The notes beneath the pieces were generated by a model. It worked only from the letters and a program-made list of their open reading frames with translations, did not search any database and had not been told where the DNA came from. From Crotophaga sulcirostris (lineage: Eukaryota; Chordata; Aves; Cuculiformes; Crotophagidae): a DNA stretch of 64,000 nucleotides. Location of the stretch: NCBI GenBank assembly GCA_013397455.1, contig VYZB01000744.1:230268-294267 (forward strand), given 5' to 3'. The position numbers and the translations under genes are program-made. This document shows, in pieces, positions 39,107 to 51,320 of the stretch (position 1 is the stretch's first letter; every line of letters begins with the position of its first letter).

Positions 39107-39284
39107 TGTCTCCGAGGCTGACCCATTTAATTTTCTGCCTGGGAGACATCTCAGTGTTCTGCCTTCTCTTCCAGACCAAAGTGAATAGTTACTTGCCTGG
39201 AAGGCACTATACTAAGTTTGATGAATTGCCTCACAGGCTGACCCAAACCTGTACTTGTCTGGAAGGCACTGTCTTTCTATTGAC
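39107..39284. repeat. Degenerate ~60-bp minisatellite, about three units
   Basis: Recurrent blocks are GAGGCTGACCCA (39114) and CAGGCTGACCCA (39234), 120 bp apart, with a weaker CCAGACCAAAG between them. CCTGGGAGACAT (39138), CCTGGAAGGCACT (39196) and TCTGGAAGGCACT (39258) are 58 and 62 bp apart. Together they imply a unit of about 60 bp repeated three times. No transposon family was recognised. Confidence 0.7.
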
Positions 39285-42200
39285 CTAATTATTAAGCAGA
39301 CTGTAACAGTTACATATCCTAAGATGTGTAATGTAAATTATATCTAAAAGTGTCTGTAGCTTTTGATTAATAATTCATATTTAAAGTCATCTGGATTTTT
39401 AAAAGTAGTGGTGACTTTTCCTTTTAGAAAAATGGAATATTCAGTTAACCATTGCAAATCATAATTCTGTTGTGGTTTTTTTTGTAAGAACAGAATATTT
39501 CAGGTTTTCAAGGTAATTGTGAAGCTTACTTTACAATCATAAATGCCTTTGTAATCCTCATTTAAAAGATGTTACAAATGCAAAATAGTAGTGGTAGTAT
39601 TTCTTAAATCTTCTGTGGAGTTCGCTAAACTCTTAAAAATGAGCCACTGGCCTGACAGCTTAGGCTTCTAGCTGAACATTTTCAACGACTACAAAGGAAA
39701 TACAGGTGAATTTGATTGTGGAAGAGCAATAAGATGTAATAACAAATTTTGTGCTAAATAAAAAAGACAATAAAGGTTTATCTGGGTGGTAAGACTAAAG
39801 AAAAGATAAGGAATAAAAACAAAATTAGCACAGAAAAAATTATGAGTCTAGAAATTTTCAGAAAGAATAAATTAGCATCAAAAAAGCAATAATCAGTCCC
39901 TTAAGAAATGTTATCTCCACCATTATTAGTGAGGTAAATATATTTTCTCTGTACAGATTTTGAGAAGAAAGGACAGCAGAGAAAAATAAGAAAGAGAAAA
40001 ATCAACTTCTATGTTATTGATAAAACATTATTTGAATTTCAGTGATGACCCCAGCCACAGTTAACATGGAAGCCAAATGCTCCTCCTGAGACAACAAGGA
40101 AAGTATCTTCCTTTTAGCACATTTAAAGGTATTATTACAGATGTGTGTCATAGCAATTTGTCAAGTGAATTAAAAAAAAACCAAAAAAGGCAGTCCAACC
40201 AGTTAAAATTTGTATTGATATTTTAGTTTTCTTTTGATTCATCTGATCCTTTCCTCTAGCATTCAGAAATATCTACTTAGCTATTTCCTTCAACTTTCCA
40301 TTTAGAAAAAGTATGATTTTTAAATAAAAGTGTCTAAGCGGTACAATTTCCATGTGTGATGAGTCAGATATTAAGTACCTGCTCTCATGCAGTAGGATAG
40401 TGTAGTAGAGGGATTTAAACACACAACATAACCAACCTTCAAAGTAAATAATTTATTTTCAAGGTTGTGGACATGAATCTCATTACAGAATACATCAGGC
40501 AGCTCAGAAACTGCCTCTGAACTCAGAGGATACATCAGAGAAAGGAAGTCCAAGCCGCAGAAGACAGACTATGACAGCTGACTGAGCTGTAGCCTGTCTG
40601 TCTGGTATCCATAAATAAGGTATTTGCTACACTACAGACGTACTACAGTCTCAAGGAAAACTACCTCATCCTCTTCCTGCATATGGTGGATTAGTTCAAA
40701 GAGTGTTCAGCAATCACTGTCGATGAACCCAGGTGCAAAATCTATCCCAACAGTTGACTTCTTTCCTCTGGCTGACAACTAAACTTCTCCTTTTTTTTTG
40801 ACATTCTAGCTGTCCCACTTCTAAAGAGTTTCTGTCCCCTATCATGGGAATCTGAGTGAATGTCTGCTCGTGCTTTCTACCACCTTTTCATGTCACCTCA
40901 AACTGTGTACCTACATCAAATTTTTGGATACGAATCAATATTCAAATTTAATCATTCCAATATTGACAAAGGTAGTAAACATCCTGCTTCTTTGCTTAAC
41001 GTAGTAATCAGGAGAATTTGTACAGTGGAAATAGAGGTTTATTCTTACTATTACTGCTGGTACTACTATCACTAGATGTATATATAAAATTGTGCCAGTA
41101 GCTATATAAACTAACAGAACATCAAATAAAAAAACATCAAACGACCTGGACAGTCACAAAAACTCAGTTCAAAGGTAAATCAACTTGACTCTTGCTGTTT
41201 AACAAAGTCTATAATAAATAAAAGGAACATAATGCCCCAAATTCTATTTCTTTGTCTATGAAATCAAATGTCTAAAGATGGAGATCTCAGTTCTAAGTAT
41301 CAGAACTGTTGAATAGCTGGAATTTCCATCCCACAAAATTCCTCATACTTAACAGGCATAATTTTCCTTTGAGTCTAAATATATATCTGAAAATGTAGTT
41401 GTTCCCCTGGAAAGGAAGTTTTCAGAAATAATTAAGTTTCCTTCTTCCATTCTGTAACCGTGGAACACCAATCAAAAGGTTTTTGTGGTTTTGTTTTGTT
41501 TTTTCCTTTCTTACTTATTTTTTAAAGCATAGAAAAACATGGAAAAAAATGACATTCAAAAATATTTTTATTATATATTTCAGTGGTATAGAAGTTCAGA
41601 AAACACATTTAAATAAAAAGAGAACCTAATAAACTAAGCACTGTCTTACTTTTTAAACTAAATGCTCTCATTTACAGTCTACTGTGGATCTCATGTTTTC
41701 TCATTTTTTTGTCTTCCATCTGAAAAAGGACAGCAAGGATCTCAATTTTTAACATGAAGAAAAAGTGAGTTTTGCATTTTTGTACATGTATTTGTCTTCA
41801 AAGATGCCTTTAGATTGGGGTTTTTTTGATACTATAGATAAAAGAAATAAGAGAACTGCATAAGAAAAATGATTAAATAAATAATAAAAAACTCCACTCC
41901 ATACAGAAAGTTCAAGTCAAGTTGAAAGATTTATTTTAAAAATAGGGTTCTTTTAAGATGAGATTAAAAAGCAAAAATCCTGAAAATTAAAAAAAAAAAA
42001 TCAGTTTCACCTTGTTCTTGAAAGCCTTAAGGCCTGTTCTTACAATATGTCACTTTATCACTCATGCTTGAACTGCTTTACTGTTTAATCATGTAATAGT
42101 CTCAGCTTGAATAATATCTAAGAGAACGAAGAAACTCTGTCTTCTTCAACTCTCACTAGAGCATCGTGTGTGATAAGGTAGAAGGTTTGGTCAATATGAT

Positions 42201-45200
42201 TTTGCTTTCTTATTGCTTGTTAAAATTCTGTAAAACTTACTGCAAAATTGTGAAAGTAGCATTGAGAAAACTCTCCTCCACCAGGATTTCTCTCAGCCCA
42301 CTTTTAAACATGATCCATAATTTGATCAAATGCTCTTGGGCACTATTAAATAGTAATAATGAACTTCACCTAAAGCCCTTAGTAATTTTGTTCCACATTT
42401 CCTTCTCTAATTATCCACTATTCCCTATTTATTATTGCTTCATTCCCTGCCTTGAGGCCTTCTAAAAATACTAAGAATGATAAATTAAACAATACATTTT
42501 GGCACCAAGTTAACCAGTGGGGAGGGTTATAATTTAATGGGTTGTCTTCTGAATTAATTATTTCTGAATTATTTAATTGCAGCTTCTAAACAAAATTTCT
42601 TGCTGAAAGTGTGACACTGAAAGCCAAAGTATCTTCCTGTAGTCTCTAACAAAAGGAAAAACAAAAAAACTAAAAGCATAGGCGTTTCAGTTAAATTCAA
42701 AACCAATATCTATGCAGATCAATAGAAACCTTTCATTTGCATTTATATTTACATTTTGACTAATGAGCAGTGTCTCCTCCCAAGAATCAAACCAATATTT
42801 TTCAGGGTAATCTCAGACATGTAATCACTAAGCAAATGGCGCTCTGGAGTTAGTATCTTTCCCCCACATCTTTTTTAAAAAGAAAACTAGAAATTGGCTT
42901 TTATATGATGTCTTTATGCTTTTCATTCAAAATCAATTTTAAATAAAACTCTGTTTTTCTTTTAATATTAGAAATACCCATTCATTCCCTGTTCTTTTCC
43001 CACTTTATTATTCAGTATAAATTCACTTGTTCTTAGTTTCTAAAGTAAATATTTTAATCATTTTGAAGGGTATGACATTTGGAGGAATTTTAAGAAGAGG
43101 GTGGCATTTATGTGCTTTGTCTAACCAAGTTCTCATGGTAAAATTTTGTTTGTTTTTTTTAAAAAATTTTACTGAGATACAGTGCAGAAATTCTGTCAGT
43201 ATCTAGATGAATAGTCTAGACGTGTTTTTTTGTATTGATACTAAAAATTCTTACTATGAAAATTATTAAACATGCTGTGCAGCTTGTCAGTTCTCCAGGA
43301 CAGACAAAAGGAACAGAAAATCAGGTCTTGTGAGCCATTTAGTATGGTGCCCTACATTTTGGGGGTCATTCTTCCTGAATATTGCATAATTATTACTTCT
43401 TAGGTATGTGGAAATCTTAGTTGTATTCCTCATCCTATTAATTAGTGTCTCTGATTCAGAATAAAATTTTCAATATAATTTTGTTCATCAATTTTCATGG
43501 TTTTATACTTTTATTTCAGTCTGTTTTCCCACTGCTTTTACTGCTATGGCTATTATTTATCATGCTACCAAAAAGTCGTGCAAAAAAGGAAAGGAAAAAA
43601 TGCCCCAGTTAACTGGAAACTCCAGATCTTTTTAGTGTAAATGAATTGGCTCCTGAGTAGCCACAGTATGTAAGAACATATCCTAAGAAAGCATGTCCTG
43701 CTTTCACCATTTAAATAGAAATTTACTGAAACTTTTGTTGACATATTTTTTTTAACATAAAATAAGCAGATTGCTTACTACAAACCCACCATATAATTAT
43801 TGTGTATCTCCAAACTAGGCTCATACATGTTCATTTTAAGATGTTAACAATCTTTGAACTTAGAAGGGAAAGTTTAGGTAACATGTTCAATATGGGATAT
43901 GGCAAAAAATGCCCCACAAAAAGAGTGTGAGAATGTATTAGCTAAAATTTGGCCTCTTACCATGTTATTTCTGTCCTCATCACTTCCAGACCAATACTTG
44001 TTCCATTTTAATTTACCAGGACACTCCCTCAGATATGTATGTGGATTCTTTAAGTGCTCCAACCACTCCCTCGTGTACTAGAGGGGAGGCAGAGAAATTC
44101 TCTGACAGCGTTCGTCATGTAAAATGCCACTTTTCAAGCCCAAGCCTAAACTGTGGAGCGGCGATGTCTGTAGCAGTACTCTTCTTTGCCTAGGAAGAAG
44201 ATGGTGATGACATGTGCTATACTTGCCCGGAGGATCTCAAGCTTCAGAGCAAGGCAGCAAATTAAAGCATCTGAAACTGCAATACCCTGGAAACTTTCAA
44301 CTTATTATCTGAAGTAAGATGAGAGCCAGAGTCCTCCATACTGCTGGTTTGGCTGTTCTGCTCCAGCCTACTCTGAATCCCTGTTTGAATCCATTAGAGG
44401 AATCCTGGTCCACCAAGGGTGTACAAAAGTCTAACAAGCTTCTGCCACTAGAAAAATGTACAAGTATTTGTGCTGCCACCAGTGATGAATCCTCGGCATT
44501 ACACAATGTTGTTAAGTCTTAGGATCAAGATGGAAAGAGTGATAGACCACAGAGGTGTTTATCATACAAGGACTCAATATTGCATGCTTACTGGCCAGGC
44601 AGCAGTGAAGAAGGTTAGATATTTGCATTGCCTCAGTTTCTGACTTTTTGATCAAGAGAAAATTAACTATGGAAAATTATCCATGTCCTGTTGGAAGAAC
44701 TTTCTGGGGAGTAGAGCAACAGAAGCAGGAATACAGCAGTCTGTGCTCTTTTGGCACACAGTGAAGTTAGAAATCAAGGAAAATCCACGACAGAAATTAT
44801 GAAAGGAAGGACTTTTTCTGCTGTTCACAAATACATAGACTGATAAGAAGTGTAAGAAAAGATCTACCTTGTGAAACTGCAGAGGGGTACATTTGTTTTT
44901 ATTTTATTTGTCTCTTAATGATACCTGCAGTTTTCTCTGTTTAATGATTTGCTCTGTTCTAGTATCTTATTTTCTGTTTCAAGTATACATTGATCTAAAG
45001 CCTGAAAGCAAACGGGAAGGATGGCTTTCTGGAAAAACTTCATAAAATAACCATTTTGACCATGTTTCTCTAATCTCTATGAACCACTTAGAAGCAATGG
45101 GTTGATTAGTATCTTTTCTTTTCTTGTTAGGCTTGATCATCCAGGACATAATTAGTGATAAAGTTGCTCTAAATTGCAGATCTTCCAAGTCCAGCTGATT

Positions 45201-45749
45201 AAATCTAGACATAATAAGCTCTATCACTTTAATAGACCTCCTTAATACATCTTCCTTAATTCAAAGTCCGGAAATTTTTAATCATATCTGTATTGTGTGT
45301 AGGTGATTTAGCTTTCCTTTACCCATCTTTTTATAAATACTTGGCACATATCTGGCAATGAAGAAGCTCATTTAATGAAAGCATGCAGTCGTACATGCTT
45401 ACAGTGGCATGCAAACTTAACTACAGCCAATAAAAATATCTCATTTTCTGAAGACCTATAGAATGTATCTAAAGAAATCAGATTACAAGATTTATAATCA
45501 GTAAGTTTAATATATTAAAAATATTTTTACAGAGCATATTTATCCATTTACAAATAATTTGAGTAAACAAATATGTGCAAAGATGTGTTCCTTAGAAAAA
45601 AATTCTGTTTGACCCCCAAAAATAATGAACATAAAAATCCTTAAGCATTCAATAGGTTATACAAAATCCAAAATGACCATGCAATTTTTGAACATGAAAA
45701 CATAACTTGGCTTTAAATAACAGCACAGAAGATTCATCATGTGGCATTT

Positions 45750-45804
45750 ACAGATAGCTATGCCTGATACAGATAGTTATACAGATAGATTACAGATAGC
45801 TATA
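45750..45804. repeat. Short ACAGATAG tandem cluster
   Basis: ACAGATAG occurs at 45750, 45769, 45781 and 45792, three of the four followed by YTAT. Spacings are 19, 12 and 11 bp. A small degenerate tandem repeat. Confidence 0.8.
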
Positions 45805-48633
45805 ACTCTGATAATGTTGAAAAGATTTTTATAATAGCCTTAGGTTAATTGTTTTGAAAAAGGTATCCACAAAAATACTGGATTCTTTGTTTTACAAATG
45901 ACATAAATTATTTTTGTTCAAGTAGTCTATCATTTAATATTTAAATAACCTAGCACTCATATATATAAAAATAAAACATTTAAATTTAAGAAGCTTTGTA
46001 TCTGCACATAAGACCACTTTCTTTTCTTCGACCAAGATGATAATGCTCATGATTAGTTCTCTAAAAAAATATGTTAAGGTATGTTTTGATGTAAAATTTT
46101 TCATGCTGATTTAGGAGGGTATAAGTCCTGCATATTTGCTTTTGCTAATGTCCTAAGATGCCAAATGGGCTAATGCTCCTAAAATATATATATGAGGGTT
46201 TTTTTTTTATTTATTAGATGAGGACAAAAAGGAACTGTTGTTCATAGCTGAGTTTCGAAATAAAGATTAGAGTGATTCTAGTAGTCAGTATAATAGATAT
46301 AGAAAAAACAAATCTTTCTTACAGTTTGTACATGATTTTACCACTAGCTCTTTCAGCACAATTTTGATATTTTTTCTTTAATTTTATTGCAGGATTCATG
46401 ATTTGAAGGCTGCTACTTTTTTTGTTCTTTTTTCGCATTTCTCATTATCTCACTGTCATGTACCTGACATCCTCATGCAAATGTACAGAGTAACTTATTC
46501 TATTCACAGTCATTCAGAGATAAGTACTGTAGGTATTTTAGGGGTGAATGCAAAAACTGAAGTAGCATTTGCAGTCTCAATGTGGATTTTTCAACTGAAA
46601 CACCACAATAACATAAATGCATGCTCCCTATTGAGCTTCCAATTACTTTTGTACTAAATTCGCATTAAAATTCTTTGATAATTTTAAAACTTTCTATGTT
46701 TAAATTCTTCTGCAATTATTAAAAAAAATAAATCAGGAATTAGGTAAATTTGTAATTTTTTGTGCACTGATAAAAGCTATATGACTCATACATTTTTTTC
46801 AGAACACACAATCTAATTGGTTTTGAGTGTCATATACACAAAAACCTAAATGCTTATAGACAACTGTTTGCTAGATCTTTCACTGAGAAAGTCAGAGCCA
46901 GATCTTGATACATTTTCTGACTCTTCTGTCTTGGCAAAACTGTAGAAGAATTCTTACAATAATGGTTATTATTTCTGAAATGTAAAAGCTACACAGTTAA
47001 AAAAATGGCGCCATCCATGTAACTACCTAGGAGTTCTTGAGCAAGAGTATGCCCCCAAGGCTCACAAAGTGCATGTATTCTAACACACCCACTTAGTAAA
47101 TTCCATGCTCCAGACTGTCCCACACTTGCTGTCTATTTATATATCTTAAACACAAAGTAGGGAAAAATAAAACATAAAAAAGAAGGAGTTTGGTTACTAC
47201 ACAAAAGTTATTGCAAAAAGTAGTAGCTATCATGCTTTTCATAGAGTGTCCCTATGCCAAATATTTAAATATCATTGAGTAGCTATGTTAATTAAAAGCA
47301 AATACTGTAACCTGATTTTTCAAAAAAAAATCCCTGGTAACATTTGTGAATGGAGAATAAGAATAATGTTACATTAGGAAACTGAATCAAAATTCCAAAT
47401 GTTTGGAACTGCTTTTCTTAGTGAATATATGTCCTTTTAAGACAATGTGAGAGACACGAGTCAAAGGGCCAAATTTGCTTTCTATTTGTACTTTCTAGCT
47501 AGTGAGCACACTTCCTTCAATACTAGGACATTCGCTCTGACCAAAGTACTGGGAGGTTTTGCATTTGCTTAAGGTTTAGAGAGGATGGGCTTCTCACAGC
47601 ACTGTCCAGCTCAGATGAACAGCAGGCAACCTTATCCAAACCCTGAACCTAGATCTGGAGAGCTAGCTGGAACATTACAAATAATTTTGAAGGCCTCTCT
47701 ATCAGAGGAGCTAGCCTAGGTTGCCTCTTTCATTATTATTGAAAATCTTAACAGTATTATCCTGTGCAGGTTCCCCTTGAGACACCTCTTTTATATCTGA
47801 AGTTGTACTAGGATTACCCATATGTTGTTTTCCCCAGCCCTTGTACTGTGACATGGAAGTCAGAGGAGATACAGGGAAAAACCAAAGTTAAATCATTTCT
47901 TTGCCCTCCTTTCTGCCATAAGGACCTTGGGAAGTCATATCTGGTCTCTGAAGTTTAATTTCTTCATCAGTAAATTGAAATGCGTTCCAGTTTTTCCTTG
48001 GCAAAGAGTTTTTTGTTCCCTGGCTGAAAAAGAAGCAACAACCACTAATTAGGTATTATGGAAACATTAAAGTGTTTAATAGCAAGTACTCCTACGTGTA
48101 CTAGATAGACAGATAGTTCTCTCATATTTTATTTATTTGTAAAAAATGTTTTGTGTTTTGATTTTTAGAATCACAAAGCGAATCATATAACTTCATTGTA
48201 TGATTTAAAAGCATCTCTTTTATTTAGTGGGAGAGAAAAAAAGGAATAGAATGAGACTTACGGTAAATCAGTGAGGACTCTCAGAGATCCTTAACTCTTG
48301 CAAGACTCTGCTATGGGGAAGACCACAGTGGTACTGGTTTATAATCTCTGCTTTCAAGATAACATTCTATGAATACTAATGTTAAGTAGCAACAATGAGC
48401 AAGAGATGGTGTGCAGGTATATAACAAGCAATAATAAAATGTGCTTGTTGACATTTATTTCAATCTAGAGTAACTAAGTCTGATCTATAAGCAAATAATT
48501 TTGTTAAAAGCAGTGTACACCCACACCATAGTGCATTGATTCCAAATTATTGAGCTGCTCCTAAACAAGATCACGTGTTCCATTAGGCATGTATAGTGTT
48601 TAAAAACTGGAGAAGATAACTACTCTTTCAGAG

Positions 48634-48638
48634 GAAAT
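48634..48638. repeat. Left target-site duplication GAAAT of the LTR
   Basis: GAAAT lies immediately before the LTR's TG and is repeated exactly at 49242-49246. A 5-bp duplication is typical of class III (ERVL-like) insertions. Confidence 0.75.
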
Positions 48639-49241
48639 TGTCTTGTGTTTGGCTGAGATGCCAAAAGTGCCTTTCTTCCCAGTAGCTGCTGTCATTTGGA
48701 TTTAGCATAAGAATTATGTTGATAATAAATTGTTTTAGTTGTTACCAGTTAATGCTTATGCTCGGTTGGGATAGAGTTAATTTTCTTCCCAGCAGCTGCT
48801 GTGTTCTGTAGTTAGAATAAGAATGTTGATAACACACTGATGTTTTTAATACACTGATATTTTTATTTTTTGTTAAGAAAATCAAGGACTTTTTCATTTT
48901 CCCATACTCTACCAGTGAGCAGGTGCCCAAGAAGCTGGGAGGTAGCATAGCCATGCAGCTGACTCAAGCTGGCAAAGGAGATATTCGATATGAAATTTTA
49001 TTCCACATTACTTGTTTTGTATATTATTATTATTATTTTCATCATTGTCATCATGATCATCATCATTGTAATTATTTTCTCTTCCTTGTGCTGACCTATA
49101 AAATTGTCTTTATCTCACCTCATGAATTTTACTTTTTTTCTCAATTCTCTGCATCCTGGGGGAGTGGGGGAGAAAGGCAACACGATGGTGTAAGAGAGCT
49201 GCTGCATGGTCCCAGTTGCCAGTTAGGGTTAAACCATGATA
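48639..49241 (+). mobile_element. Solo LTR of an avian endogenous retrovirus, flanked by 5-bp duplication
   Basis: This starts TGTCTTGTGTTTGGCTGAGA and ends in GGTTAAACCATGATA, both recognisable as the ends of a widespread avian LTR type (final CA decayed to TA). Internal landmarks: TTTCTTCCCAGCAGCTGCTG, GTTGATAACACACTGATG, an ATT/ATC trinucleotide microsatellite (49024-49070), AAATTGTCTTTATCTCACC and GGGGGAGTGGGGGAG (49158-49172). GAAAT flanks both ends. No retroviral genes lie inside, so it is a solo LTR formed by LTR-LTR recombination. The 5' region is present twice in tandem. The usual promoter block is largely deleted around 48980-49010. It is not expected to be active. Confidence 0.85.
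48650..48870. repeat. Tandem duplication of the LTR 5' region, ~110 bp
   Basis: Copy 1 starts TGGCTGAGAT (48650) and has CTTTCTTCCCAGTAGCTGCT (48671). Copy 2 starts CGGTTGGGAT (48763) and has TTTTCTTCCCAGCAGCTGCT (48781). The offset is 110-113 bp. Both continue through TTAG(C)ATAAGAAT and TGTTGATAA. The copies are clearly diverged from each other. Confidence 0.8.
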
Positions 49242-49246
49242 GAAAT
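49242..49246. repeat. Right target-site duplication GAAAT
   Basis: Exact match to 48634-48638 on the other side of the LTR. Confidence 0.75.
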
Positions 49247-49334
49247 ATAAGCAACAATGCAGCAACAATACACTTCAAAATATCATAAAAAAAGCCCTCT
49301 AAAATACCCAAACCCTTTAAGCAAAATATTTCAC

Positions 49335-51320
49335 AATCAATGCAACATAGTTTAGGCTGGAAGGTCATCTGGTCTCATCTCCTGTTGTAAGTTAGGTCAG
49401 GTTTCTCAGGATCTTGTACAGCTGAATTTTTAATACCTCCAAAGTCCTCACTTTGAATTTATACATACATTTTGGATTTCCATTATGGCAGCTTTTGACT
49501 ATTGCCTCTCAGCTTTTCACTTTGCACTGCTGAGAAGATTCTGGCACTCTCCTCTGTATAAACTGGTAAAAGATAGCAGAACGCAGCAAACAAGTTGTCT
49601 CTTAGCTCTCTCTTCTCCATGTTGCAGAAACCCACCTTCCTCAGCCTTTCTTTATTTCATGTATTCCTCCTGCCTTTTCATCATTTTAGTAACCTATTAA
49701 GACTCATTCCAGTTGGTCAATCTTCCTACTCCCTGAGAGCCCCAAACTGGAAAGAATGCTTCAGATGCAGCCTCCAAAGTGCCACATAAAGGAGAGCAAT
49801 CACTTTGCTCTGCCTGCTGGCTCGTAGAAGTCTCTCTGAATGACAGTGTACTAATTACTCCCCAAATTTCCTTTCTTCTGCAAACTCACTAAATATATTC
49901 TTTCCCACTTGCTATGTTATTGGTGAAGTTCTCAATCAGGTTCAGCACTAGTATTAATCCCAAAGGAATATCACTCAAAAAGATATTTTTGGACTGTTGA
50001 CTACTTATGAGCAAGTTTTTAATCTGTCCAGCCAGTATTACCTACCTTGTTCTCACATTTCTAGTCCATTTCTCTGCAGTTATACTACAGGGATACTACA
50101 GATGACCTTGCTGCACTTGTGCACTCAGTCAGTTAACTCAGTGTAAGAGACAACACTATTGAACAAGCATGATTCACCCTCGGTAAATCCATGCTGGCTG
50201 TTTCCAACTACATTTTTGCTTGGAAACAGTTTCCACAAGGGCTTGCTGCACCTTCTTCATAGGCAGCCTGTATTATCTTGGTTGATCTTCCCATTTTAGA
50301 AGACAGGCATAATAATTGCCTTTTTCTAGGCTACAGGGAATTCCTTTGACAGGCACAGCCCTTTGAAGATAACAAGAGAGAGACCTTGAAATGGCACCTG
50401 CCAGGTCTCTCAGCACTTGAGAAAGTCTTCAGTCTGTCCCCGATGTACATTTGTGCAATTTATTAACATGATCCCTAACTTGATATTTTTCTGCTGTTAA
50501 GTTGTACTTCGTTTAGTGAGACACATAAAGCCTGACAGTAGATATTGCATGTACAAACTGACATAAATGAGAAAATTAGTATCTCTGCCTTTCAATTCTC
50601 CATCATCAGCAAGTCACTTGCCTCAATAATAGCAAGCCTATGTCATCTTTGGATTTTGTTCTTGTTTTCAGAGTACTTATAGAAGGCCTTTCTGTTGCCT
50701 TTCACATCCCCCAGTTTCAACTACAGCTGAGCTTTTGTTTACCTAATTGCCTAATTCCGCCCATACATCTAATTTAATATTCCTTTTTTTCCTCCTGGCA
50801 GACATTGTCTTGTTTCCCCCTTCCATGGCCTTCTTATTTACATTTCAGTTCAATCAAGAGTTTTTATCCACACTGGCCTTATGCCAAGGCAATTTCACTT
50901 CAGTACAACAAGATGGACCATTCTTGCGCTTTGAGGAGTTTGTCCTTGAAGATGAGCAGCTTTCTTGGATTTTGTTTTGGTTTTTTGTTTGGTTTTTTTT
51001 TCCCCTTTGAGTGAAGGTTGCTGTTGACCAATCATATCACTTGTTTTTATTCACAAGTAGCAGACCTGGCAGATCAGACCTCCCCCAGCTTCTGTCCATA
51101 CAGCATCTGTGTAAAAATATTGTCCTTAACCCAATCTGGAATTCTCCTTGTTTGCTTGCATTCAACTATGTTGCCTTTCCAGGTGATGCTGGTACTTGAA
51201 GTCCTCTATGATAGCCTTGTAGGGAAAGTGTCTACCATGGCCTGCTCCCTGGCTGTGTCTCCTCAAATCCCACCTCAAAGGCAGCTGATTAGCCTGCTGT
51301 ATGCTCCATAGCAAAACACA
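49335..51320 (-). mobile_element. Ancient CR1-group LINE spanning endonuclease, reverse transcriptase and 3' region
   Basis: Strongly diverged, but colinear with CR1 ORF2 on the minus strand. In plus order: the 3' end (TTTAGGCTGGAAGGTCATCT at 49352), the C-terminal domain (49500-49800, where AGCCCCAAACTGGAAAGAAT complements the FQFGAL-type stretch), and the reverse-transcriptase landmark NSQHGFTEGESCL (complement of 50164-50202). Then comes an endonuclease region with EDFKYQHHLE (complement of about 51184-51213, equivalent to the GDFN-type motif of LINE endonucleases, Gly replaced by Glu). Frames are full of stops and indels. The spacing of landmarks is somewhat shorter than in intact CR1, as expected after deletions. 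It is far older than the other copies. The 5' limit is uncertain and similarity may reach about 51400. Confidence 0.7.

Larger units (their letters stand above)
38391..48638. other. Long AT-rich intergenic stretch
   Basis: About 10.2 kb without a recognised gene or full transposon. It holds a ~60-bp minisatellite (39107-39284), a small ACAGATAG repeat (45750-45804), an A-run at 41989-42000 and TA-rich microsatellites near 45959 and 46180. Confidence 0.55.
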
